A DNA stretch of 64,000 nucleotides from Opitutia bacterium UBA7350 (lineage in GTDB: Bacteria; Verrucomicrobiota; Verrucomicrobiia; Opitutales; Coraliomargaritaceae), in assembly GCA_949524905.1 (NCBI GenBank), contig CATINC010000007.1:124001-188000 (forward strand). Reading direction: 5' to 3'. Made by a program: the position numbers and the translations under genes. Below are positions 52,585 through 60,367 of the stretch, piece after piece. Position 1 is the stretch's first letter. Each line of letters starts with the position of its first letter. The notes beneath the pieces are model-generated. The model was not told where the DNA came from, searched no databases, and was given only the letters and a program-made list of their open reading frames with translations.

Positions 52585-54324
52585 ATGCTAGAATCGTCAC
52601 CAAACCTAGGTGCTACATCATCGCCATGGGTTCTTTTGCGCTTTAACGCAAACTACTGTCTTTACCTTGAGCGAGATGCTATGGGAGAATTGGTGGTAGC
52701 GGATTCTGGAAAAACTGAAAACACAGCCCCGAAGTCCAGTCATCTCTTAACAAAGTTTGATGCTGATGGCGAAACGATGTCGGTTTATTGTGAGATAGGA
52801 TTGGCCTCTGTCCGAGATCAAGAGGCGCTTAGTTTGGATGCCCTCCAAGAAGCCGTAGATGCAGAGCGTGAGGCGTTGAGCGAACGACTTAAAAGTGCGC
52901 TCTCAGCAATCCGTGAGGTACTCTATCGCCTCCCCTATCTCGACCTCGGTGAAAACGAATATATTTTTCGTTTTCGAACCGCAAAACAACGTAATACCAG
53001 CGTCTACATCGATGCTCAATCTGAGACACTATATCAGAGCCACTTGTGTGCCAGCATTAAGGCCGCCAGACGCATTAAAGAAAAATCCTCAAGCGAGCCA
53101 GCTCTTCTAGACTTTGGTCCGGTCCGTTACGTGATTCCCAGCCATTTTGGATTTTGCCTGGGTGTCCAAAACGCCATCGAACGTGCCTATGAGGCCGTTG
53201 CTAGCCATCCTCAAAAGCGAGTCTTTATGCTCAGTGAACTCATTCACAATCCTTTTGTGAATGCAGACCTCATCAAGCGTGGATTACGATACCTGCAAAC
53301 TGATAAAGGCCAACCACTTACAATAAAGGGTGAACCAGCGAAGGGATTGCAGGATCCTGAGGCCCTATGGAATCAGCTACACTCGGAGGATATTGTTATC
53401 ATACCTGCTTTTGGTGCGACTAATGAGGACAAAACGCGTCTCGTCCAAAAGGGGCTCGCCGTAAGAGAGCACGATGCAACTTGTATGCTGGTTGAAAAGG
53501 TCTGGAAAGCGGCGCGTCGTTATGCTACGGAAGGCTACACCGTGATCATTCATGGCAAATCGGAACACGAAGAGACCAAAGCCACCTTTTCAAATAGTTC
53601 GTATTATGGTCCGGCTCTCATGATCCGGAATCAACAGCACGCAAAAGCCTTAGGTAACATTATCCTAGCAAAAGATTCTGGGCGAGTAGAGCGCTTCAGA
53701 CAATTGTTCAAAGGTTTGTACTCAGATGGTTTTGATGTGGAGCGCGATCTCGATCGCATCGCAGTCGTGAATCAAACAACCTTGTTGAGAAACGAAACCC
53801 TTGATATCATTGAATATTTTAAAGATGTGATGGCTCAGAAATACGGAGCAGATGAGGCGGAGCAACACATTTGGTCGAAAGGTAAAGGGGATACCCTTTG
53901 TTATGCCACCCAAGTCAATCAAGATGCCCTACAAAAAGCACTGGAATTTCCCATCGATGCTGCTCTGGTTGTGGGGGGAAAAAATAGCTCCAACACCTAC
54001 CAATTGTATCGGGTGTGCCATGATGCCTTAGGAGAGCGGGCGCACTACATTCAGTCGGAAGGCAACCTTATTTCAAGTGATACCGTTCGGCATTACATTT
54101 TTCAGACACCCTCGATGAGCAATCAAACTGAAACTGAAAGCATCCGTAAATTTCACCTAGAGATTGATACTCCAAAAAAACCACGATATGTGATGCTCAC
54201 CGGAGGAGCCTCCTGCCCAGATGGAATTATTCAGCAGGTAATAAACCGCATCAATGCATTCTTCCCAGCTGGTTCCCTGCGAAGTCCAGAAGCAGTCTTA
54301 GCAGATTTTAAAGGACAGGCTTAG
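52585..54324 (+). CDS. ispH: 4-hydroxy-3-methylbut-2-enyl diphosphate reductase, plant/cyanobacterial type, with N-terminal extension
   Basis: IspH makes IPP and DMAPP in the last step of the MEP pathway, using a 4Fe-4S cluster. The cluster Cys residues are visible at SHFGFCLGVQ (C near 191), DATCMLVEKV (C near 300) and LCYATQVNQ (C near 439); GKSEHEETKAT, VVNQTTLLRNET and VVGGKNSSNTYQLYR complete the active site. IIHGKSEHEET and ARRYATEG match the plant/cyanobacterial branch. The usual DTTCPWV is DATCMLV. The first 150-170 residues are an added acidic, helical region (SLDALQEAVDAEREALSERL near 88) that I do not recognise. The total is 579 residues against 310-400 normally. The stop overlaps that of miaB. 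Confidence 0.88.
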   Translation: MLESSPNLGATSSPWVLLRFNANYCLYLERDAMGELVVADSGKTENTAPKSSHLLTKFDADGETMSVYCEIGLASVRDQEALSLDALQEAVDAEREALSERLKSALSAIREVLYRLPYLDLGENEYIFRFRTAKQRNTSVYIDAQSETLYQSHLCASIKAARRIKEKSSSEPALLDFGPVRYVIPSHFGFCLGVQNAIERAYEAVASHPQKRVFMLSELIHNPFVNADLIKRGLRYLQTDKGQPLTIKGEPAKGLQDPEALWNQLHSEDIVIIPAFGATNEDKTRLVQKGLAVREHDATCMLVEKVWKAARRYATEGYTVIIHGKSEHEETKATFSNSSYYGPALMIRNQQHAKALGNIILAKDSGRVERFRQLFKGLYSDGFDVERDLDRIAVVNQTTLLRNETLDIIEYFKDVMAQKYGADEAEQHIWSKGKGDTLCYATQVNQDALQKALEFPIDAALVVGGKNSSNTYQLYRVCHDALGERAHYIQSEGNLISSDTVRHYIFQTPSMSNQTETESIRKFHLEIDTPKKPRYVMLTGGASCPDGIIQQVINRINAFFPAGSLRSPEAVLADFKGQA

Positions 54325-55682
54325 GCGGGAATTCCAGTGAGTTCTAATTCCCCAAACAGGGTGCTGTTGGTAACACGTTCAATGCGTACTGGAAGCAATT
54401 CACCGACAAGGCGAGGGCTCGCTTTAACGATCACTTTACGGTGTCCACGGGTACGCCCGACAAACATAGATTCGCCTTTCTTTGCGAGCCCCTCAAAAAG
54501 AACTTCTTCAACCGTTCCAACAAGGGATTCGTTTCGTTCCAGAGAATGTCGTGCGAGTATGTCGAGGAGGATCTGATTGCGTGACTCCTTGACGGAAGTG
54601 GGGACGGGATCACCCAGTGGCTCGGCAGTTGTGCCAGGACGTACGCTGTATTTAAAAAGGTAAGCCATATCAAAGCGCAAGGTTTCAAAAAAATGGCGTG
54701 TTTGCTCAAAGTCTGCATCGGTTTCACCAGGGAAGCCAACAATCACATCGGTGGAAATGTAAATATCCGGACGAAGAGCCCTAATTTTGGCAATAATTTC
54801 ACAGAATTTTTCAATGCTGTACGGGCGGCGCATGGCTTTCAAAATAGGATTGCTTCCACTCTGCATGGGAAAATGTAGATACTCACAAAGTTTGGGTAGT
54901 CGGCCATAGCACTCGATAAGATCATCTTTAAATCCTACCGGGTGCGGACTGGTGAACCGAATACGCTCAATGCCTTCTACGGCATGAACTTTTTCTAAGA
55001 GTTGTACAAAAGGGCTCTTTTTGTCGATAAAAGGAAATTCCCGGATGCCGTATTGGTTAACGATCTGGCCCAGCAAAGTTACTTCACGCGTGCCGTTTGC
55101 TGCGAGTTCGTTGACCTCTTCAACGATAGCTTCCATGGGACGTGCTCGCTCGGGGCCGCGAGTTTTAGGAACGATGCAATAGGAACATTTCATATTACAA
55201 CCCTGCATGATGCTGACAAAGGCAGTTACCTGCTTCCCTTCCACGTGGGAGCGAATGGTATTTTGCGAGCCTGCCTCATCTTCCAGATCGACGACCGTCT
55301 TGGGGCGAGGCCCCTCGCCCTGCAAACTCGCAATCATGTTTGATAGATGGTCTGGAACGCGGTGAAATTTCTGAGTACCCACCACCAGATCCAGATCCGG
55401 TAGTCGGTCGAGCAAGTCGCGCCCACGGTTTTGTGCCATACATCCCATGACCCCGACTAAAAGCTTAGGGTTGCGTCTCTTGCGAGCGGTCAAATGCCCA
55501 GCTTTCCCAATGGCTTTTTGCTCTGCCTGTTCACGTACGCTGCAAGTATTCAACAGGATTACGTCGGCTTCGCTTTCATCACGGACCATGGTATATCCCT
55601 TGCCGCGCAACATTGCTGCAACCGCTTCGGAATCGCGCTCGTTCATTTGGCAGCCGTAGGTCTTGATAAATACCCGATTCAT
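54321..55682 (-). CDS. miaB: tRNA-2-methylthio-N6-dimethylallyladenosine synthase
   Basis: MiaB is a radical-SAM methylthiotransferase that converts i6A37 to ms2i6A37. The start at 55682 (MNRVFIKTYGCQMNERDSEA) is chosen because it begins at the first conserved strand; the longer frame runs into the AT-rich gap. The N-terminal Cys residues (YGCQMNE, LLNTCSVRE, GVMGCMAQN) bind one cluster, the radical-SAM motif MQGCNMKCSYCIVPKTRG (near residue 162) the other, and a C-terminal TRAM domain ends the protein near 450. A CACGTG within it at about 55232 is not a full parS site. Confidence 0.95.
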   Translation of the reverse strand: MNRVFIKTYGCQMNERDSEAVAAMLRGKGYTMVRDESEADVILLNTCSVREQAEQKAIGKAGHLTARKRRNPKLLVGVMGCMAQNRGRDLLDRLPDLDLVVGTQKFHRVPDHLSNMIASLQGEGPRPKTVVDLEDEAGSQNTIRSHVEGKQVTAFVSIMQGCNMKCSYCIVPKTRGPERARPMEAIVEEVNELAANGTREVTLLGQIVNQYGIREFPFIDKKSPFVQLLEKVHAVEGIERIRFTSPHPVGFKDDLIECYGRLPKLCEYLHFPMQSGSNPILKAMRRPYSIEKFCEIIAKIRALRPDIYISTDVIVGFPGETDADFEQTRHFFETLRFDMAYLFKYSVRPGTTAEPLGDPVPTSVKESRNQILLDILARHSLERNESLVGTVEEVLFEGLAKKGESMFVGRTRGHRKVIVKASPRLVGELLPVRIERVTNSTLFGELELTGIPA

Positions 55683-55830
55683 AAACCGGTAAGATTGTTT
55701 TTTGCGCGGCAGCTTGTAAATGCAGAATTCAGGCCGAATTTTATTAATTAATAAATGACTGAACTTACTAATAATTAGGTTAAATATTATATTAATAAAA
55801 ATAAAATAAACCAACGAACTGAAATATAAA

Positions 55831-56358
55831 ATGTTAAGCGTCGGAGAAATCTTTCCAAAATTTCAAGTACAGGCCTGCACCGGATTAAATAAAAGTGACC
55901 TTCAAACTTTATCAAATGAGGATTTTGAGGGGCAATGGCAGGTATATTTCTTTTATCCCAAAGACTTCACGGTTATCTGCCCAACAGAGATTGCCGGCTT
56001 TAATGCCCAATTAGAAAAGTTTCATGATCGCGATACAAGTGTGATTGGCGGCAGCACCGATAACGAATATTGCCACTTGGTCTGGCGGCAGACGCATGAA
56101 GATTTGAGAACGCTGGGCTTCCCTTTAATTGCTGCCGGGCATCTGGCACATCTTCTAGGTATCTTAGATACAAGTAAAAATGCCTGCCTTCGGGCGACTT
56201 TCATCGTGGATCCTGATGGAGTTATTCAATATGCCAACTGCCACAGTGAGTCTGTCGGTCGAAGCGTAAAGGAAATCCTGCGAGTTTTAGATGCCCTCCA
56301 GTCCAATGAGCTTTGCGCCTGCAATTGGAAAAAAGGCGATGCTGCTTTGACGGCTTGA
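55831..56358 (+). CDS. ahpC: AhpC-like peroxiredoxin
   Basis: This 175-residue 2-Cys peroxiredoxin reduces alkyl and hydrogen peroxides. The peroxidatic Cys is in FYPKDFTVICPTEIAGFNA (near residue 50), and two Cys (ELCACNWKKGD) near residue 163-165 lie at the C-terminus, an arrangement seen in actinobacterial AhpC, where the CxC pair is reduced by AhpD. There is no AhpD or AhpF gene adjacent, so its electron donor is unknown. The promoter region is very AT-rich; no OxyR-type site is obvious. Confidence 0.9.
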   Translation: MLSVGEIFPKFQVQACTGLNKSDLQTLSNEDFEGQWQVYFFYPKDFTVICPTEIAGFNAQLEKFHDRDTSVIGGSTDNEYCHLVWRQTHEDLRTLGFPLIAAGHLAHLLGILDTSKNACLRATFIVDPDGVIQYANCHSESVGRSVKEILRVLDALQSNELCACNWKKGDAALTA

Positions 56359-56418
56359 ATACGCGCACGCGCTCCAGTTTTGCTTTGACAAATGTATGGG
56401 AGAAAGAGCTCTTCCGGT

Positions 56419-56826
56419 ATGTCTTTTTCGCAATTATCGGTCTTTGTATACGGCACACTCAAGCCAGGTGGTTGTTACTGGGCGCGTTTTTGCGAGGGTA
56501 AGGTTCAACGGACTACGCCCGCTCGCATTCGAGGGGAGCTGTACGATTTAGGCTGTGGCTATCCCGGTGCGGTTTTCAATGAATGTGGGTGGATTGAAGG
56601 ATGCGTGCATGAATTTATTTGGCCAGTAGACTTTGCCGCAGTAGACGCTCTCGAGGGTTACTGCATAAACGGTGCTCCTGATAAAAATGAATACGAGAGA
56701 CGAATCGTCACTTGTTTTGATTATCAGGAACTGGAATTAGGGCGAGTTTGGGCATACGAAGTAAACCCACAAATGCTTCTAGCTAGCAAGGCGCAACGGT
56801 TACCCGATGGTTGTTGGCTAGTTTAA
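56419..56826 (+). CDS. Gamma-glutamylcyclotransferase-like protein
   Basis: This 135-residue protein has the family signature VFVYGTLKPGGCYW (residues about 8-21), in which the Tyr-Gly-Thr-Leu-Lys loop binds the substrate amino group, and an acidic EGYCINGAPDKNEYERR region with the likely catalytic Glu near residue 76. The start at 56419 is preferred over the ATG at 56392. The group releases 5-oxoproline from gamma-glutamyl compounds; the precise substrate here is not known. It follows ahpC by about 60 bases and converges on the HAD gene, three bases away. Confidence 0.85.
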   Translation: MSFSQLSVFVYGTLKPGGCYWARFCEGKVQRTTPARIRGELYDLGCGYPGAVFNECGWIEGCVHEFIWPVDFAAVDALEGYCINGAPDKNEYERRIVTCFDYQELELGRVWAYEVNPQMLLASKAQRLPDGCWLV

Positions 56827-56829
56827 AGC

Positions 56830-57504
56830 TTACTCACTCGCCACTCTTTGGGGCGCCAAATAATCAAGCAGCTCAAGAAGTGAATTTGCAAGCGGAACGC
56901 CACGGTCTCCCAGTCGGCTGGGGCAGTGATGGCCATGCGTCATTAAAATACAATCGCAACCAATGGCCTCCGCGACCTCAAGGTCATGAAGAGTATCACC
57001 CACCAAAACCACTGCTTCGGGTGGCCAATCTAGGCGCGCCATCCATGCGCGCCCCTGCTCTACCTTGCCAAGGGCATGAATATTATCCGTGCCGATGACC
57101 GCCGTGAAATGTGAACCGATGCCGTAATGAGCGATCCCATCATCTAGGGTTTCCTGTTTAGCCGCCGAGAGCACGGAATGACTCAAACCTTCATCGCTTA
57201 ACCTGCCCAAAACGGATTCAGCATCTGAATGCAGGCTACATTCTCGCAACCATCGCGCTTCGTAAGCATCAACAAACGCTCGGCTCACGCTCTCAAAACT
57301 ATCCAGATCTACATCAAAACCGAGATAGTCATAAAAATGAATCACGGGAAAACCAAATTGTTTGCGGTATTCATCTGGGTTAATTGTTGAACGCTCGCGT
57401 TCAGTCAGCAAGCCGTTTAACACTTCAACACAAAGCCAGGTGTCATCCAGGAGTGTCCCATTCCAATCCCAGATAATGTGATGGTAGCGGCTATTCATTT
57501 GCAT
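56830..57504 (-). CDS. HAD-superfamily phosphatase (phosphoglycolate phosphatase-like)
   Basis: This 224-residue protein starts with the HAD motif I IWDWNGTLLDDT (about residues 11-22; the two Asp residues act as nucleophile and acid/base), contains motif II SVLSAAKQE (near 117), and has motif IV VVLVGDTLHDLEVAEAIGCD (near 168). The cap helix region (residues about 23-85) is of the gph/PGP type. The exact substrate is unclear. It is divergent from recA and has an ATG alternative at 57498. Confidence 0.88.
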   Translation of the reverse strand: MQMNSRYHHIIWDWNGTLLDDTWLCVEVLNGLLTERERSTINPDEYRKQFGFPVIHFYDYLGFDVDLDSFESVSRAFVDAYEARWLRECSLHSDAESVLGRLSDEGLSHSVLSAAKQETLDDGIAHYGIGSHFTAVIGTDNIHALGKVEQGRAWMARLDWPPEAVVLVGDTLHDLEVAEAIGCDCILMTHGHHCPSRLGDRGVPLANSLLELLDYLAPQRVASE

Positions 57505-57840
57505 AAGTAGTCCGTTGCGGTGCTAACTCGCAAGCTTAAGTGCCCAAATCTTGCTGGAATATTTCATCTCAATGCCTTGCGACGGGTTCAGCGCTGTGGG
57601 TTTTATGATGGCGCCCCACCCCACCCACCCAACGAATAGCCTCAATATCTTCACATACCTCCCCATAAAGTGTGTTGAGCTTTAAACAATAACGCGGTTA
57701 GTCCATGAGGATTCCCAATTATGGATCTTGAGGCGAGTGGGATTAAAACTAGTGAACAAATTATCATTTATGCTTGCCTTGTCCGATTCCTAAGCCAAGG
57801 TGAATTGCAATTTAATTTTTTTATCCCAAATTATCGAATC
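57505..57840. other. 336-base gap upstream of recA
   Basis: This gap holds no gene that I trust. A reading frame in phase with recA extends 40 codons upstream from the ATG at 57841, but it has no recA-like sequence. A TTGCAA (57805) with AATTAT (57829) 18 bases on could be the recA promoter, giving a start point close to the ATG. An imperfect palindrome TGTTGAGCTTTAAACA lies at 57673-57688; I could not identify a LexA box with confidence. Confidence 0.5.
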
Positions 57841-58923
57841 ATGGCCTCTAAAACACAAATCAAGAAAACCGAACGCAGTCCAGAAGCGGACCGCAAGAAC
57901 CTAGATTTAGCCATTTCTGGCATAAATAAGCAATTTGGGCCCGGCGCCTTAATGCGGCTTGGAGAGGCGGTTCAAATGCAAGTGGATGTCATTTCTACGG
58001 GTTCTATCGCCATTGACCTTACCTTAGGCATTGGAGGCCTCCCTCGTGGGCGCATCTGCGAAATTTATGGCCCTGAAAGCTCGGGTAAAACCACTTTTTG
58101 CCTTAGTGCTATTGCTCAAACCCAAAAGTTGGGCGGAAACGCAGTTTTTATCGATGTTGAACACGCACTGGACCCGCGTTATGCCAAGGTTGTGGGCGTC
58201 GATCTTGAAAATTTGATGGTTTCACAGCCCGAATGTGGCGAAGATGCGCTCAATATCACCGAGACGCTCATTCGTTCAGGAGCCGTTGATATAATTGTAG
58301 TCGACTCAGTCGCTGCCTTGGTCTCCAAAAACGAGCTCGACGGGCAAATGGGCGATACAACCGTGGGTCTCCAAGCTCGTATGATGAGCCAAGCTATGCG
58401 CCGCCTCGCAGGCGCGATCAATAAATCGAACTGCGTCGTACTCTTTACCAATCAAATACGAGAAAAAATTGGAGTTATGTTTGGCAGTCCTGAAACCCAA
58501 CCCGGTGGACGCGCCTTAAAATTCTTTTCTTCCGTTCGCATGGATATCCGACGAATCGGTCAAATCAAGGAGTCGTCCGGTAAGGTAGTCGGCAACCGTA
58601 CTCGCCTAAAAGTGGTCAAAAACAAGGTTGCCCCACCCTTTACCGACTGCGAATTCGACATCATGTACAATGAAGGGATCTCGCATTCAGGATCCTTGAT
58701 CGATTTAGGCGTTGAACATAAATTGTTGGAGAAAAAAGGTTCATGGATCGCTTATAAAGGTGAAATGGTCGGACAAGGCCGAGAAGCAGCAAAACAGCAT
58801 CTCATTGATAATCCGGAAGTTGCAGATGAACTCACTCAGCTCATAATGGAAAAAGTGCACCCCAAAGGCGGGGAATCCTTAACGGGTGAAAATGAGTCCG
58901 CCCTTGAAGCCGAGGCATCCTAG
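57841..58923 (+). CDS. recA: Recombinase RecA
   Basis: RecA coats single-stranded DNA for strand exchange and triggers the SOS response. The start at 57841 ([20 protein letters not shown]) matches the family start. Walker A is GPESSGKTT (near residue 76), motif [20 protein letters not shown] near 105, and the DNA-binding L2 loop [20 protein letters not shown] (near 205). The protein is 360 residues with a short acidic tail. No lexA or recX gene is in the window. Confidence 0.97.
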   Translation: MASKTQIKKTERSPEADRKNLDLAISGINKQFGPGALMRLGEAVQMQVDVISTGSIAIDLTLGIGGLPRGRICEIYGPESSGKTTFCLSAIAQTQKLGGNAVFIDVEHALDPRYAKVVGVDLENLMVSQPECGEDALNITETLIRSGAVDIIVVDSVAALVSKNELDGQMGDTTVGLQARMMSQAMRRLAGAINKSNCVVLFTNQIREKIGVMFGSPETQPGGRALKFFSSVRMDIRRIGQIKESSGKVVGNRTRLKVVKNKVAPPFTDCEFDIMYNEGISHSGSLIDLGVEHKLLEKKGSWIAYKGEMVGQGREAAKQHLIDNPEVADELTQLIMEKVHPKGGESLTGENESALEAEAS

Positions 58924-59005
58924 ATTTTAGTGCTGGGGCTCTTTAAGGCGGTCGCCTGCTGGAGGCTTGACCTGCGCCACCTTTCGAGGATGGTTGCTTT
59001 GGTTT

Positions 59006-59065
59006 ATGCCTGCAAACTAGACCATAGTTGCCTTATCAACGCCAGTAGGCGAGTCAGCGATTGCC
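59006..59065 (+). other. Upstream in-frame region of mnmE, interrupted by a TAG codon
   Basis: In the same frame as mnmE, an ATG at 59006 is followed by three codons, then TAG (59018-59020), then codons reading [16 protein letters not shown], which are the conserved first strand of MnmE. After the TAG no ATG, GTG or TTG occurs until the TTG at 59066. The conserved strand is therefore cut off from any standard start codon. Confidence 0.7.
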
Positions 59066-60367
59066 TTGATTCGCCTCAGCGGTCCTGATTGTGCGGAACT
59101 CGGATGCAGCCTATTAGGCAAGAGCGGCCACTTGCAAGCCAGACATGCGTATTATGGGCAATATCATAAAGAAGACCACTCAAGGGTCGATAGTTGCTTG
59201 ATAACTTATTTTGCCGAGGGACACTCTTTTACCGGTGAGGCTATGCTAGAGATTGCGCCACACGGGAACCCTTTGGTTGTACAATTAATCCTTGAGGATC
59301 TTTTGAATCGTGGCTGCCGTTTGGCAGAACCGGGGGAATTCACACGCACGGCCTTTCTCAATGGACGCCTTGATCTCACTCAGGCAGAAGCAGTTGCAGA
59401 TTTAATACACGCACGTTCAGAACGTAGTTTAGAGCTGGCACGTCGCCAGATGCACGGTTCGGTAGGACGCAAAATGAGTGATCTAACCGACCAATTACTT
59501 CAAATAATGGCTCATTTGGAGGCCTACATTGATTTTCCTGAAGAAGACCTACCCTCGGAAGATCAGGTCGGACCAGCGCAGGATCTCCAAGCCTTGATTG
59601 TTGAACTCCAAGCCTTGATGGAAACCCAGCACTATGCTGCCCTACTCCATGAGGGTGTAAAAACCTTAATCGTAGGAGAACCAAATGTTGGGAAAAGTAG
59701 CCTCATCAACACCTTGCTGGGAACAGATCGCGCCATTGTTAGCGACCGTCCAGGAACGACCCGCGACTACCTCTCAGCTTTCATCATGTTGGGTTCATGG
59801 AGAATCGAAATTTTGGATACAGCGGGCTTTCACGATGAAGCTAAAGATTTGGAAAGTATTGGTATAGAGCTTACTATGGAACAATCAGAAACCGCAGATT
59901 GTTTTTTGTTGGTCTTAGATTCAAGCCAAAATGCCCCTACTCTGCCGCAAGCTTTGCTGGATAAAATGACGCCTGAAAATACTTTGGTATTGGAAAATAA
60001 AATCGACCTCAAGAGCCACACAGATTGCTCGGAATACTTACCAGAGATCCAGCACTGCGCAGTCTCTGTTAAACATGAGACCGGCATGGCCAAATTTAAA
60101 GCAGCCTGGTTAAAGCTCCTAGAAGCCCGAATCGCCCCACTCTCTCAAGTCGACGGATTAGTTCTAAACGCTCGCCATGCGAGTGCACTCTCTGAGGCGA
60201 CGCAAGCACTACAAGCGGCACACGACAAAATGTCGGCAAATGAGCTATCAGAGCTAATTGCTGCAGACCTGCGTCAAGGAATCGAGGCAATTGGCAATGT
60301 TGTTGGACGAGTTGACAATGAGCGTATGCTGGATCGGCTATTTAGGGAATTTTGTATTGGCAAATGA
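59066..60367 (+). CDS. mnmE: tRNA modification GTPase MnmE
   Basis: MnmE, with MnmG, adds cmnm groups to U34 of several tRNAs. From the TTG at 59066 the protein has 433 residues, about 14-19 short of the family: the conserved first strand ([16 protein letters not shown]) lies upstream, beyond a TAG. Remaining parts: formyl-THF-binding N-domain, helical domain, the inserted Ras-like G domain with [16 protein letters not shown] (near residue 213), [17 protein letters not shown] (near 254) and ENKIDL, and the C-terminal CIGK motif whose Cys is catalytic. Its stop overlaps the mnmG ATG (ATGA), so the two are coupled. An ATA start at 59024 or a sequence error is possible. Confidence 0.92.
   Translation: MIRLSGPDCAELGCSLLGKSGHLQARHAYYGQYHKEDHSRVDSCLITYFAEGHSFTGEAMLEIAPHGNPLVVQLILEDLLNRGCRLAEPGEFTRTAFLNGRLDLTQAEAVADLIHARSERSLELARRQMHGSVGRKMSDLTDQLLQIMAHLEAYIDFPEEDLPSEDQVGPAQDLQALIVELQALMETQHYAALLHEGVKTLIVGEPNVGKSSLINTLLGTDRAIVSDRPGTTRDYLSAFIMLGSWRIEILDTAGFHDEAKDLESIGIELTMEQSETADCFLLVLDSSQNAPTLPQALLDKMTPENTLVLENKIDLKSHTDCSEYLPEIQHCAVSVKHETGMAKFKAAWLKLLEARIAPLSQVDGLVLNARHASALSEATQALQAAHDKMSANELSELIAADLRQGIEAIGNVVGRVDNERMLDRLFREFCIGK

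Noticed and set aside
55229-55242. TTCCACGTGGGAGC inside miaB as a second parS site
   Set aside because: It keeps only the inner part of the parS sequence; the outer bases on both sides differ (about 11 of 16 match), too weak for a ParB site.
57673-57688. Imperfect palindrome TGTTGAGCTTTAAACA upstream of recA as a LexA box
   Set aside because: Its arms are separated by eight bases rather than the spacing of known LexA sites, and only about 10 of 16 bases are symmetric.
59018-59020. TAG as a recoded sense codon (amber suppression) throughout the genome
   Set aside because: Several genes in the window end normally in TAG (for example pdhA and the Y-polymerase), so a genome-wide change of code is not supported; only a local event at mnmE remains possible.
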